DNA of 64,000 bases. Source: Paenibacillus lacisoli (GTDB taxonomy: Bacteria; Bacillota; Bacilli; Paenibacillales; Paenibacillaceae). The notes under the pieces are model-generated. The model worked only from the letters and a program-made list of their open reading frames with translations. It did not search any database and had not been told where the DNA came from. Where the stretch lies: NCBI RefSeq assembly GCF_030580655.1, contig NZ_JAUQTB010000003.1, positions 124,001 to 188,000 on the forward strand, in the 5' to 3' direction. The position numbers and the translations under genes were made by a program. Of this stretch, positions 52,910 to 61,817 are shown in pieces. Positions within the stretch are counted from its first letter, which is position 1. Each line of letters begins with the position of its first letter.

Positions 52910-53446
52910 ATGTCGTGGCGTAAAAGGCTTCTGAGCACAGCTGTATTATTGATTGTTCTGATTCTGATCAACATTTATTATCCAGTACTTGTGCGTTCTC
53001 CGCAGACCCCGGGTCCGGCAGAGATGACTCCCGAGCAGCACACACAGCAGCAGATCACTTCGGAGACGGAAAGTAAATTTCCTGGCTTGCGACTAATCGA
53101 GTATATCCCTGAGGAAAATGAGAGCAGGAGGGTTCTGATCTCGTTTCAGCCTCATTTTCAGTCAGGGGATCCTTCCCGTGCAGAGGCATATTGGCAGGTT
53201 CTGCAGCATACGGAAGCTATTATCCGGCTGGATGATACGATTTCCACTCTCGACTACAGAGTTTCCTGGGGAAACCCCGACCTATTGGAGGTCATGCGAA
53301 TTACCCTAGAGGGGGCGGACCTGCGGCAGCTGCCGACAAGGCTCAATAGGGGTGCATCCCCGCTGAACAGCTTTCCGCCCGCCGCAAAGCTTACACCGCT
53401 GTTCACGAGTCTTGAGGTGAAGGGCGAGGCCAAGGCGTGGAAATAA
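52910..53446 (+). CDS. Single-TM protein of unknown function
   Basis: A 178-residue protein with a positively charged start (MSWRKR), one TM helix (about 8-26) and an extracytoplasmic domain (about 50-178). No family is recognised. The domain mixes beta-prone segments (RVLISFQPHF, LDYRVSWGNPDLLEVMRITLEG). Anchored, not cleaved, by appearance. It is 65 bp after the AEC gene in the same direction. Confidence 0.65.
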   Translation: MSWRKRLLSTAVLLIVLILINIYYPVLVRSPQTPGPAEMTPEQHTQQQITSETESKFPGLRLIEYIPEENESRRVLISFQPHFQSGDPSRAEAYWQVLQHTEAIIRLDDTISTLDYRVSWGNPDLLEVMRITLEGADLRQLPTRLNRGASPLNSFPPAAKLTPLFTSLEVKGEAKAWK

Positions 53447-53594
53447 TTTTAGCCTGCAAATCAGGGAAGATCTCTTGTTTTCAACTATTAAATTTGGGAC
53501 AATATAGGCTGGACTGCCCAGATGCAGTCATAGGTTAAGCTGACGTTGTTGTTGATATACACCGAACTTAAGCAAGTTGAAAAGAGGAACGTTC

Positions 53595-54692
53595 ATGAAT
53601 AAATCATCCATATATGGCCTCACCCTGGACCAGCTGATCGCCTGGCTCGAAGAGCGGGGGCATAAGAAGTCACGTGCCGGCCGGATCTGGAACTACCTGT
53701 ACCGGGAGCGGGTGACCGGATTTGCCGAGATGACCGAGCTTAACCGGGATTGCCTGGCTCTGCTGGAGGAGCATTTCGAGCTGCGTACACTGGAAGAGCA
53801 TGTGAAGCAGGAAGCTTCGGACGGAACGGTGAAATTTCTGCTGCGTCTTCAGGACGGTAATCTGATCGAGACTGTACTCATGCGTCAGAAATACGGGCTC
53901 TCCGTATGTGTAACGACACAGGTGGGCTGCAACATCGGCTGCAGCTTCTGTGCCAGCGGACTGATCAAGAAAAGCCGGGATCTCAGCAGCGGCGAGATTG
54001 TCGAGCAGATTATGAAGGTTCAGTTTTATCTGGACGCAGCAGGACAAGGAGAGAAGGTAACTCATGTCGTAGTGATGGGGATCGGCGAACCGTTCGATAA
54101 CTTCGAGAACCTGATCGACTTTATCAATGTGATCAAAGATCACAAGGGATTGGCGATCGGTGTGACACGAATTACGGTATCCACCAGCGGTCTCCCTGAT
54201 AAGATCAAAGAATTCGCGGATCTCAACCTGCGCGTTCATCTGGCGGTATCACTGCATGCGCCTAACAATGATCTGCGTACCCGCATTATGAAGATCAACC
54301 GGGCTTATCCGATTGAACAGCTGATGGAAGCTGTGGATTATTATCTGGAGAAGACAAACCGCCGCATTATGTTTGAATACATTTTGCTGAGGGATGTTAA
54401 TGACCAGCGGGAGCAGGCCCAGGAACTGGCTGACCTGCTGAGGGAGAAGAAGCAGCTGGCCAGTGTTAATCTGATTCCATATAATCCGGTAGATGAACAC
54501 AGCCAGTACCAGCGTAGCGCCCAGGAGTCCATCCTCGGATTCTATGATACGCTCAAGAAGAATGGTATTAACTGCAGTGTACGTATGGAGCATGGCACGG
54601 ACATTGACGCAGCCTGCGGACAGCTGCGGAGCAAGCAGATCCGTCAATCGGCAGAAAAGAATGCTGAACAGAATAAGATCACAGCCGGCTAA
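53595..54692 (+). CDS. rlmN: Radical-SAM rRNA methyltransferase RlmN (Streptococcus-type)
   Basis: A 365-residue radical-SAM enzyme that methylates A2503 of 23S rRNA and A37 of some tRNAs. The 4Fe-4S motif is CNIGCSFC (C112, C116, C119), GIGEPFDNF is the SAM region, and the C-terminal catalytic Cys is in [13 protein letters not shown]. The segment [22 protein letters not shown] and ending [12 protein letters not shown] are closer to streptococcal and lactobacillal RlmN than to the Bacillus form (CASTLGGLKRNL). Cfr-specific sequence (CATGDIG, no IKK) is absent. ATG 53595 with GAGG upstream is preferred over 53577. Likely a second rlmN in this genome. Confidence 0.9.
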   Translation: MNKSSIYGLTLDQLIAWLEERGHKKSRAGRIWNYLYRERVTGFAEMTELNRDCLALLEEHFELRTLEEHVKQEASDGTVKFLLRLQDGNLIETVLMRQKYGLSVCVTTQVGCNIGCSFCASGLIKKSRDLSSGEIVEQIMKVQFYLDAAGQGEKVTHVVVMGIGEPFDNFENLIDFINVIKDHKGLAIGVTRITVSTSGLPDKIKEFADLNLRVHLAVSLHAPNNDLRTRIMKINRAYPIEQLMEAVDYYLEKTNRRIMFEYILLRDVNDQREQAQELADLLREKKQLASVNLIPYNPVDEHSQYQRSAQESILGFYDTLKKNGINCSVRMEHGTDIDAACGQLRSKQIRQSAEKNAEQNKITAG

Positions 54693-54710
54693 AGGCCCGA
54701 AGTACTCGGA

Positions 54711-54745
54711 AAGGGACACACTGTATAAGGTGTGTCCCTTTTTTA
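54711..54745 (+). terminator. Rho-independent terminator of rlmN
   Basis: AAGGGACACAC pairs with GTGTGTCCCTT around TGTATAAG, followed by TTTTT. Confidence 0.9.
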
Positions 54746-55018
54746 TCTCTCCAGTCACAATTGGTGGGACCGGCGCTGATGCTTGTCCAAAGGGACTGGA
54801 CATAACCAGGTTCGAATAGAGGGATGCTTTTATGCAATATGTTAACACTATCTAAGGCCGGATGGAGCTATAGGTGAATGAGATGTGGGCCAGGCTGAAG
54901 CCTGATGCTTAAGGGCTTTGACGCTTCACAGCTGTTCCTCCAAAAAAAATATTAATGACCTGCCAGCAATCTTGAAATATAATACTAAGAAAAGTTTACA
55001 TGGTTTTGGGGGGCTAAC
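54746..55018 (+). promoter_or_regulatory. Leader and promoter region of the NSS symporter
   Basis: This gene-free stretch carries a likely promoter: AATGAC (54954-54959), an 18-bp spacer and a perfect TATAAT (54978-54983), 36 bp before the start codon, with GGGGGG as ribosome site. I see no ORF or RNA structure in the rest. Confidence 0.5.
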
Positions 55019-56377
55019 ATGAGTCGACAACAAGAGAGTAATGGTTCATCGACCAAAGCGGACAGATTTTCGAGGTCAGGCTTTATCCTGGCTGCGATCG
55101 GCAGCTCGGTCGGATTGGGTAATATGTGGAAGTTTCCTTACATTACGGGAGAGTATGGCGGGGCCGCATTTTTCCTGCTGTTCATTATCTGCCTGATTGC
55201 AATCGGGCTTCCGGTTCTGCTGGCAGAGCTGGCCATTGGCCGTGCGGGGCGGGGGAATGCCTCTTCTTCCTTTACGAAGGTCGGAGGACCCAAAATTTTC
55301 GGTAAGCTGGGTCTGCTTCAGGTACTGGCTCCGTTCATGATCCTGTCCTTCTACGCCATCATTGCCGGTTGGACGCTGCATTATGCAGTGCTGTCCTTCA
55401 GCGGTACGCTTTATGAAAACAATGATTTCGGCGGGACATTCAGTACTTTTACCGGTGAAGGTTATCTGCCCATTCTATGGCAGTTTGTTGCACTCGCAGT
55501 AACAGGCTGGGTCGTTATCAAAGGGGTTAGCGGCGGTATCGAGAAATTTAACAAGGTTCTGATTCCAGGCCTGATCATTCTTTTGATCATTCTCATGATC
55601 CGTGCTGTTACGCTCCCGGGTGCCGGGGAAGGGGTTTCCTTCTTCCTGAATCCCGATTTCTCCAAGCTGACGACCGAATCTGCCCTTGTAGCGCTTGGAC
55701 ATGCCTTCTTCTCCCTGTCATTGGGAATGGGCATTTTGATCACATACGGTGCATATGTAGACAAACGTCAATCGCTGGGCACCGCTACATTGGCAATTGG
55801 GGCAGGCGATTTGATCTACGCCCTGATTGCTGGCCTGATCATTTTCCCGACGATTTTCTCGTTCGGCATCAGTCCCGGCCAAGGCCCGAAGCTGGTATTC
55901 ATTGCACTTCCGGCAGCATTCTCGGCAATGCCTTTCGGCTCCTTCTTCGGCGGCCTGTTCTTCATTCTGCTCGCCATAGCTGCACTCACATCCATGGTCT
56001 CGCTGCTCGAAGTGCCTGTTAAATTTGTAATGGAGCGCTGGAACATGGGACGTACCAAAGCGGTGGTTATCACTTCGGTATTGTGCTTCCTGCTGGGCAT
56101 TCCAGCAGCTTTGTCCTTCGGCTTGGTTCCAGGCCTAACATCGATGGGCAGCAGAGGCTTCTTCGACTGGATGGACTTCATCGCTTCGAACATTTTGCTC
56201 CCGCTGGGCGGCCTGATTACGACCATTTTCGCCGGCTACTATTGGAAAAATGCAGCTGAAGCTGCAGGACTGAAGTCAGTCTGGTTCCGCATCTGGCTGT
56301 TCGCACTGCGTTATGTGGCTCCGATTTTGGTCGTGCTGGTGCTGCTGCATACATCCGGAGTAATCAAGTTTGGCTAA
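55019..56377 (+). CDS. Neurotransmitter:sodium symporter family (NSS) transporter
   Basis: A 452-residue, about 11-TM Na+-coupled amino-acid transporter. Signature TM1 is GFILAAIGSSVGLGNMWKFPYITGEYGGAAF, with Na+ and substrate contacts in the unwound GLGNMW region; LLAELAIGR and LGMGILITYGAYVDK are also conserved. TM12 is absent, as in many bacterial members. Related proteins move tryptophan, tyrosine, leucine or alanine; which one is not clear. Has its own promoter and two terminator-like hairpins downstream. Confidence 0.92.
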   Translation: MSRQQESNGSSTKADRFSRSGFILAAIGSSVGLGNMWKFPYITGEYGGAAFFLLFIICLIAIGLPVLLAELAIGRAGRGNASSSFTKVGGPKIFGKLGLLQVLAPFMILSFYAIIAGWTLHYAVLSFSGTLYENNDFGGTFSTFTGEGYLPILWQFVALAVTGWVVIKGVSGGIEKFNKVLIPGLIILLIILMIRAVTLPGAGEGVSFFLNPDFSKLTTESALVALGHAFFSLSLGMGILITYGAYVDKRQSLGTATLAIGAGDLIYALIAGLIIFPTIFSFGISPGQGPKLVFIALPAAFSAMPFGSFFGGLFFILLAIAALTSMVSLLEVPVKFVMERWNMGRTKAVVITSVLCFLLGIPAALSFGLVPGLTSMGSRGFFDWMDFIASNILLPLGGLITTIFAGYYWKNAAEAAGLKSVWFRIWLFALRYVAPILVVLVLLHTSGVIKFG

Positions 56378-56400
56378 TTTAAAATAGAGATCTGCATAAG

Positions 56401-56494
56401 AGACAGCCGGAAGGCTGTCTCTTATGCGTTAAATGCAGGGCTGCATCCACGAAAGCCTCCGACTCAAGCTAGCAGCTTGGCCGGAGGCTTTTTT
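56401..56494. terminator. Two terminator hairpins between convergent genes
   Basis: AAGAGACAGCC-GGAA-GGCTGTCTCTT (about 56398-56424) is a perfect stem. AAGCCTCCG and CGGAGGCTTTTTT (56453-56494) form a second, with a T-run on plus. They separate the symporter from the minus-strand lipoprotein gene. Confidence 0.8.
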
Positions 56495-56508
56495 ACAGTT
56501 TCACAAAC

Positions 56509-57438
56509 TTATTTGGTTGATACAGCCATCTCCAGTGCATCCAGCGGTACTTTCGAGGTATTCAGCTGATAGACTGTGCTGCCTTCCTGCCAGGAGATCA
56601 ATACCTGAACATTCTTGGCGCCCTGAGGATAGGACACCTGAATGATGCCTTTATCTTTGGGAACAGGCAGACGGTGAGTTTCCAGGTAGTCAACCATTTT
56701 CTTGGCGATCCCCTGCTGATCCATTTGATCCTGACTTAACGATTCAATTTGCAGCAGCCAGCGTCCCTCCTGCCAATTGAGGTAGGCATGACCTGCTGCA
56801 CCTTCGGTGTAACCCTTAATACCATGACCCAGATCAAGATCCTGGCTTTTATTCAGCGTAATATCGGGAAAAGCTTTGGCTGTCGATGCTGAATTGGCAT
56901 ACGTCTTGGCCGCGAAGGATGCGGTGACCGGCAGGCCCTCCTGTTCAAGTGAGGGATCATTCACCGGCAGCGCTTTGCTGCTGGAGTAGAACATTACCTG
57001 ATAGGCATCGGTGCTGTTTTGCATGATGCGGGCTGCTGTCTGCTGGTCATGATCCAGTGCAAATGAATACGGCAGAATCGGATGGTTCATCTTCAGCTGT
57101 TCCTTCACTTGTTGAATGACCTGAAATGAGGCGTCCAGGCCGCCGCCGGAGGAGGACCCTCCCGAAGCATCTGTACTGCCGCTGCCCGCCGTGTCAGAAC
57201 TTGTTGTGCCGCTGCCCGGAGAACCTGTTCCGTTGTCCGCAGACCCTGTCTCTGTATCACCAGCTGGGCTGCCTGAAGGGGGGCCGCCGCCTGATGCGTT
57301 GTCACTTTGCGAAGCAGACCCCGGCGAATCTGCAGGTTTATTAGTCTGAGTCTGATCGGAGTCCGAGCTGCAGCCGGCCATTGCTAATGAAGCCGCAAGT
57401 GCGGCAGTGAGTGTAATGGAGCGGAAGGTTCTGTTCAT
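56509..57438 (-). CDS. Lipoprotein of unknown function
   Basis: A 309-residue lipoprotein: signal peptide with lipobox LAMAGC (C23), then a long disordered Gly/Ser/Thr/Pro/Asp-rich linker (about 24-100) and a folded C-terminal domain (about 105-309). The folded part has repeated beta/alpha segments (HPILPYSFALDHDQQTAARI, YLNWQEGRWLLQIESLS, VQVLISWQEGSTVYQL); I do not recognise a named family. Probably tethered outside the membrane on a flexible stalk. Single gene. Confidence 0.8.
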   Translation of the reverse strand: MNRTFRSITLTAALAASLAMAGCSSDSDQTQTNKPADSPGSASQSDNASGGGPPSGSPAGDTETGSADNGTGSPGSGTTSSDTAGSGSTDASGGSSSGGGLDASFQVIQQVKEQLKMNHPILPYSFALDHDQQTAARIMQNSTDAYQVMFYSSSKALPVNDPSLEQEGLPVTASFAAKTYANSASTAKAFPDITLNKSQDLDLGHGIKGYTEGAAGHAYLNWQEGRWLLQIESLSQDQMDQQGIAKKMVDYLETHRLPVPKDKGIIQVSYPQGAKNVQVLISWQEGSTVYQLNTSKVPLDALEMAVSTK

Positions 57439-57578
57439 ATCAAAAGTCCTCCTGTGTCGTCGTCTGTAAAAACATAGCCTTATATTCGAATCCTTTACCC
57501 TGATAGATGAAAATTAAACTTTAATACAGTATCCCCCAAAGAGATACAAACCCCGGCAGGGAATGCCGGGGCTTTGTA

Positions 57579-58615
57579 TTATATCCGAAACACAGGTCCT
57601 CTAGGTACAAACGGAAGATGATTTCCCTTCGGCAAAATATAAGCATGCTCCCGATGAACTTTTAACCGGTCACAGTATCCGTCGGTGATGATCAGCAGAG
57701 GTCCATTACGCGGGAAGTCTTCGGCCTGTTCCAGTAAATCGATCGCAGGCTGGAGGATCGTGCCGCCGCGTCCCTTAACGGTAATCCGGTCAGCTATCAC
57801 TTCCGGAGACATGTACCCCTGGTCATACATGATTGCGTCACAGAAGACCACACGGACAAGGGGGACGTCTCTGGATAGACTGTAGCTGGCAATTGCGCCT
57901 AGAGCCATACCAAGCAGTTTACTGTCCATAGAGCCGGAGGTATCAAGCACGACAGCAAACGTGCGGCCTTCTTCTGCACCTTCATGGGATACCCAGCGGG
58001 GACGGGGGATATCCGGTGTGGAGCTCTGACGGCGGCTGGCTCTTGCATAAGAACGGATTTTCTCCAGAGGCGAGAAATAGTGATCAAACCATTTCGCGAG
58101 CTCTACATCCCAAGGAATGGGCGGCTGGCTGAGTGCACGAATTTCCTCAACTAGGCCGGCAGGAAGAAATCCTCTGTTTTGTTCCTGATGATAGGTCAAT
58201 CCCTGGCTGATGGCATTTCGGTAAAACTCGTCAAGCGAAACTCCATCCTGCCTTTCCCACCAATCCGGCTGCTGGGGAGGCAGGATATCTCCAAGGCCTA
58301 CGCCCCGAAAAGTAGCCAGTTTGCGATAAGCTCTCATATCCGTCACGATCCGGTCGTATACCGCTTGGCGATCATGGAGGGAGGGCAAAAACGGCTTTTG
58401 CCGTCTATAATCTGCGGTACACCGACAAGATCCTCGGGCGCCAGCTGACTGCCCAGCAGAGAAACACACGGAAGTCCGACCCGTTCTGCAAACTGCTGGA
58501 TAAGGGAAGACTTGCCGATGCCAGGTGCGCCCCAGACAAATACAGGGCGTACCACGGCAACATTCAGCAGCAGATCTAACAATTGCTTTTGCGTAACACT
58601 ATAAGTTAAATTCAT
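57579..58615 (-). pseudogene. Deletion-fused remnant of a MoxR-like AAA ATPase and a VWA-domain protein
   Basis: From ATG 58615 the frame encodes 90 residues of a MoxR-type ATPase: VFVWGAPGIGKSSLIQQF (Walker A), LLGSQLAPEDLVGVPQ and RFCPPSMIAK, then stops. From about 58385 a different frame carries the C-terminal about 265 residues of the partner VWA protein: YDRIVTDMRAYRKLATFRG, then WDVELAKWFDHYFSP, MIDAS motif VVLDTSGSMDS, GGTILQPAIDLLEQ and ITDGYCD. Normal relatives are about 350 and 400 residues in two genes. Missing are Walker B, sensors, the whole ATPase C-terminus and the VWA N-terminus. The junction is near 58375-58390 and also breaks the frame. No start with RBS precedes the VWA part. 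Confidence 0.8.
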
Positions 58616-58937
58616 TGAATTCCTTTCTTGCAGGTCATCATTACCTCTTGGAGGCAGTGAAGTTCCTGGAAATATTGCCTGTTATTATAACATATCCGAG
58701 AGAACGCTCATTGGAAAACATGAATTGATATGAGAAATCCGGTCCCATGCATTCATCGGCGAGGAACCCCAATCTGTCGGCTGAAGCACAGCGCTTCCCG
58801 GGACAGCATTCTTCGGTGAGAGGAGAGCTGCCTGGTTTGCTTTTTCCTGCAGATGGTCATACCGAACCTGGCCGGACAGTGTTATACTCGATAATGAGCT
58901 TTTGTTATTGTTCATACCTGAAGGGAAGAGCATAAGA
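58616..58937. promoter_or_regulatory. Intergenic region with divergent promoters
   Basis: On minus, TATAAT (58684-58689) is a good -10 for the remnant ATPase gene. On plus, TGTTATACT near 58885 is an extended -10 for the asparaginase gene. A hairpin with CTGTC/GACAG and GAAGC/GCTTC helices spans 58774-58806. No ORF with start and RBS was found. Confidence 0.45.
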
Positions 58938-59972
58938 ATGAAGAAAATTCTATTTATAAATACAGGAGGTACCATTTCGTCTTCCTATCAGGAGCACGGA
59001 TTGACTCCCACCCAGAATGCAGAGAGCATTCTGACCGAAATCCCGGAGCTGCTTGAAATCTGCGAGATTGATGCCTGTGATCTGATGAGCATGGACAGCA
59101 CGAATACCCAGCCGGAAGACTGGGCCGTTATCGCCCGTATGGTGAACCGCGATCTCCCGCATTATGACGGGATTGTGATTGCTCACGGCACAGATACGAT
59201 GGCCTATACCGCTTCGGCATTGAGCTTCATGCTGGGAACGCTGAATAAGCCTGTAGTCTTGACCGGTTCACAAGTGTCCATATTGGCAGAGAATAGTGAT
59301 TCCAAGAAGAATGTGATCGACTCTTTCCTGACCGCCTGCGGCGAAGTGCCGGGTGTGTTTGTTGTATTTAACGGCAAAATTATTAACGGTCCACGCTCGT
59401 CCAAGATTAGAACGCGGAGCTACAACGCCTTTGAGAGCATTAACTATCCGTATATCGGATTGGTGGAGGATGGAAACGTTCAATATGACCGCAGCCTGAA
59501 GGCCGCGCATCCCGAAGGGCATGTATATGATGACCGCTATTGTGCAGAAGTGTTCCTGCTGCGTCTGATTCCGGGAACCAATCCGGGGATCTTTGATGCC
59601 ATCCAGTCGCTGGGATACAAAGGAATTGTTATTGAAGGCTTCGGGCTGGGCGGAGTACCATTCAAAGAGCGCAGTCTGATCGACAAGATTGAACAGCTGA
59701 TGCGTGAAGGCATGAGCATTGCAGTAACTACGCAGTGTCCTTATGAAGGCGGCGATCTGACGATCTATGAAGTTGGACAGAAGGTATTGGAGAAGGGGGT
59801 CATTCCGGGATATGATATGACGACGGAAGCCCTTGTCACCAAAATGATGTGGGCGCTTGGTCAAACCTCCAGTCCGGAGGAAGTCAAACAAATCATGGCT
59901 ACCAATTATGTCAATGAAGTGAGCCTGCCGGCCGTACAGCCGGTTAACCAGCCATCTTCCCAACATTCCTAA
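58938..59972 (+). CDS. Asparaginase (type I, AnsA-like)
   Basis: A 344-residue cytoplasmic L-asparaginase. The two active-site Thr motifs are present: FINTGGTISSSY at the N-terminus and IVIAHGTDTMAYTASAL at about 82-98. No signal peptide, so the cytoplasmic type. It hydrolyses asparagine to aspartate and ammonia. ATG at 58938 follows AAGGGAAG by 10 nt; the longer frame from 58902 lies over the promoter. Single gene with terminator. Confidence 0.92.
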   Translation: MKKILFINTGGTISSSYQEHGLTPTQNAESILTEIPELLEICEIDACDLMSMDSTNTQPEDWAVIARMVNRDLPHYDGIVIAHGTDTMAYTASALSFMLGTLNKPVVLTGSQVSILAENSDSKKNVIDSFLTACGEVPGVFVVFNGKIINGPRSSKIRTRSYNAFESINYPYIGLVEDGNVQYDRSLKAAHPEGHVYDDRYCAEVFLLRLIPGTNPGIFDAIQSLGYKGIVIEGFGLGGVPFKERSLIDKIEQLMREGMSIAVTTQCPYEGGDLTIYEVGQKVLEKGVIPGYDMTTEALVTKMMWALGQTSSPEEVKQIMATNYVNEVSLPAVQPVNQPSSQHS

Positions 59973-59991
59973 AGTTATATGCCTGACTATG

Positions 59992-60026
59992 ACCGGTGTT
60001 CTCCTCCTGGAGAAGACCGGTTTTTT
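59992..60026 (+). terminator. Rho-independent terminator
   Basis: ACCGGTGTTCTCC pairs with GGAGAAGACCGGT (one mismatch) around TCCT, followed by TTTTTT. Confidence 0.9.
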
Positions 60027-60102
60027 GTTGTCCTTTTCCTCGTGCGACAAAATTCTTAGCTTCGTATAATAAGGAGTTCGCAAGTGCGAAGCCAGCAAAT
60101 AT

Positions 60103-60119
60103 TTTACAATCCGTAAATA
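60103..60119. promoter_or_regulatory. Inverted repeat TTTAC-N5-GTAAA
   Basis: TTTAC and GTAAA flank ATCCG-region bases about 200 bp before the stalk-domain gene; arms extend imperfectly to ATATTTTAC and GTAAATAT. Could be a regulator site. The first arm also reads TTTACA, but the second lacks a Pho-box match. Confidence 0.25.
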
Positions 60120-60203
60120 TAGCGATGACGTCCAATTGATGAATCACCCGTATACTCACTTCAGAACCTTAGATAAGCGCTTTGCAAAAATCAATGATGT
60201 GAA

Positions 60204-60280
60204 GGGCTGGCCTATCACCTTTGTCTGAACATGGGAGGGATCATTCACAAAGTCTGGGCCACAGACAAATCAGGCCTGGC
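60204..60280 (+). ncRNA. Structured leader RNA, unassigned
   Basis: TTTGTCTG (60220-60227) can pair with CAGACAAA (60262-60269), extended outside by GGCCT/AGGCC (60209-60213 with 60272-60276). The same CTTTGT can instead pair with ACAAAG (60247-60252), leaving GTCTG/CAGAC (60252-60256 with 60262-60266) as a small hairpin. These exclude each other, as in switching leaders. It ends 41 nt before the start codon of the stalk-domain gene. It matches no riboswitch class I know, and no T-run follows, so any control would be at translation or stability. Confidence 0.35.
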
Positions 60281-60321
60281 TTAAGCTCTATAGATCTTAA
60301 ATATGAAAGGTTGGCATATCG

Positions 60322-61740
60322 ATGTGGAATAAAAAAGTACTGCTTATCCCTGCGCTGGTCTCCGCGCTTACGCTGGCAGCGGCAGGTGCGGCCAATGCAG
60401 CTGTTCCCCAGACAACCAAGAGCAACGTTCAGATCCAGACCGTCAAATATGTAATCAACGGAATTGAAAATTCAGTTAACACAGTATTAATAAACAATAA
60501 AACATTTATTTCTCTTCAAAGTCTGGGCAGTGCGCTCGGAGCGGATCTCTCCTCTAAATCCGATGGAACCGTGAGCATCGATACAGCCGAGCATCGTGTA
60601 GCCCTTCACAGCGGGTCGGCGGCCATGACGGTTGACGGCACCAGTGTCAGCCTGCCAAGCGCAGTGCAGAAGATCAACGGGAGTCATTATGTAGAGCTTA
60701 CCTCGTTTATCCAGGCAATTGGAGGTCTGGTTGCCAAAAATACAACCGGGCAGCTGAGCATTATCACCTTCGCCCCTATTGGTGAAGTAGATCAGATCAG
60801 CTGGGTCGCAGGCAGCCGATTGCTGGCTTCGGTAACGACGGATTCGGGACGAGCTGATTACCTCGTTGACCCGGATACCGGATATCATGAGCTTCTGCTC
60901 GTAACCTCGGATGCTTCTGAACTGGTTGTAGCTCCTGGCGGAGACAAGGCCGTTTACGCTGAAGCGGACGGCAAAGTATATCAGATTAGTCTGCCGAGCG
61001 GATTGCGGTCGTTAATCAGTGCGGATACTTCGATCAAGAACGAGCTGCAATGGTCTGCAGACGGTAAGTCCATTTACTTCCTGCAGGGAGACAAGGGCAG
61101 TGTAATCGGACAGATTAGCACGGCAGACGGCAAGGTCACCAAAGTGCTTGATGACAAAGTGGACTACAAGGAAAACCTGAGCGTATCTGCTGACGGCAAA
61201 AAGTTTGCCTACACTGTAGTAAAGACTGGAACGGTCACCGCGGATAGCAGCAAACCGGTAGATCAGGATGATGTAAGCATTAACCTGGATGGAACCGAGC
61301 CGCAGATCTTTATGTTCGATGCTTCCGTGAAAGATGCAAAACCACAGGCGTTGACGACAGGCAAGGATGACAAGGTGTATGTAACTCTTAGCCCAGACGG
61401 CAAATCTGTCTACTATGTCAGCGTACAGGATGATAAGCCGGCCAAGCTTGTTGCGGTAGGCGCAGATGGCAAATCTGCCGATGTATATGCTGATCAGGAT
61501 GTGCTGGAAGCCGTATTGAGCCAGGGTAAAATGGTTCTGCTGACGGCGGGAGCTGCCGGTCAGACGCAGGTACAGGAGCTGGATCTCGCTTCCGGAAGTA
61601 AAAGGCTGCTTGGTGCTGGCGCAGACAGCCTGAGCGAAGTGACTGTTGGAAGTTCTAATAATATAGCTGCGGTTAACAACGGTGTGGTGCAGGTGTATGC
61701 AGGTGGGCAGTGGAAAAGTCTGACGCGTACAGGCGAATAA
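60322..61740 (+). CDS. Secreted stalk-domain protein with TolB-like beta-propeller
   Basis: A 472-residue exported protein. Signal peptide about 1-26 (ANA-A). Residues about 35-150 form a copper-amine-oxidase N-terminal (stalk) domain with the usual FISLQSLGSALGA and VELTSFIQAIGG repeats, common in Paenibacillaceae envelope proteins. Residues about 155-465 are WD40/TolB-like propeller blades (WSADGKSIYFLQGD, SVSADGKKFAYTV, LSPDGKSVYYVSV). No enzyme motif seen; probably a binding or scaffolding role. It lies 77 bp upstream of pstS in the same direction without a terminator, so it may be co-expressed under phosphate control. Confidence 0.82.
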   Translation: MWNKKVLLIPALVSALTLAAAGAANAAVPQTTKSNVQIQTVKYVINGIENSVNTVLINNKTFISLQSLGSALGADLSSKSDGTVSIDTAEHRVALHSGSAAMTVDGTSVSLPSAVQKINGSHYVELTSFIQAIGGLVAKNTTGQLSIITFAPIGEVDQISWVAGSRLLASVTTDSGRADYLVDPDTGYHELLLVTSDASELVVAPGGDKAVYAEADGKVYQISLPSGLRSLISADTSIKNELQWSADGKSIYFLQGDKGSVIGQISTADGKVTKVLDDKVDYKENLSVSADGKKFAYTVVKTGTVTADSSKPVDQDDVSINLDGTEPQIFMFDASVKDAKPQALTTGKDDKVYVTLSPDGKSVYYVSVQDDKPAKLVAVGADGKSADVYADQDVLEAVLSQGKMVLLTAGAAGQTQVQELDLASGSKRLLGAGADSLSEVTVGSSNNIAAVNNGVVQVYAGGQWKSLTRTGE

Positions 61741-61817
61741 ATAGGCATTCAGCATCTCCAAGAGAGGCTTAGCAATTTCAATTTAATTCATTTATAAGAT
61801 GAGAGGGGATTTTTACA

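Noticed and set aside
53595..54692. Cfr-type multidrug-resistance methyltransferase
   Set aside because: The Fe-S neighbourhood is [12 protein letters not shown], as in RlmN of lactic acid bacteria, not the CATGDIG pattern of Cfr, and the overall similarity follows RlmN.
58747..58935. 62-codon plus ORF before the asparaginase gene
   Set aside because: No ribosome site, low hydrophobic order, and it covers the promoter of the next gene.
60204..60280. Cyclic di-GMP or cyclic di-AMP riboswitch
   Set aside because: Conserved core bases of both classes are absent; only unclassified pairing is seen.
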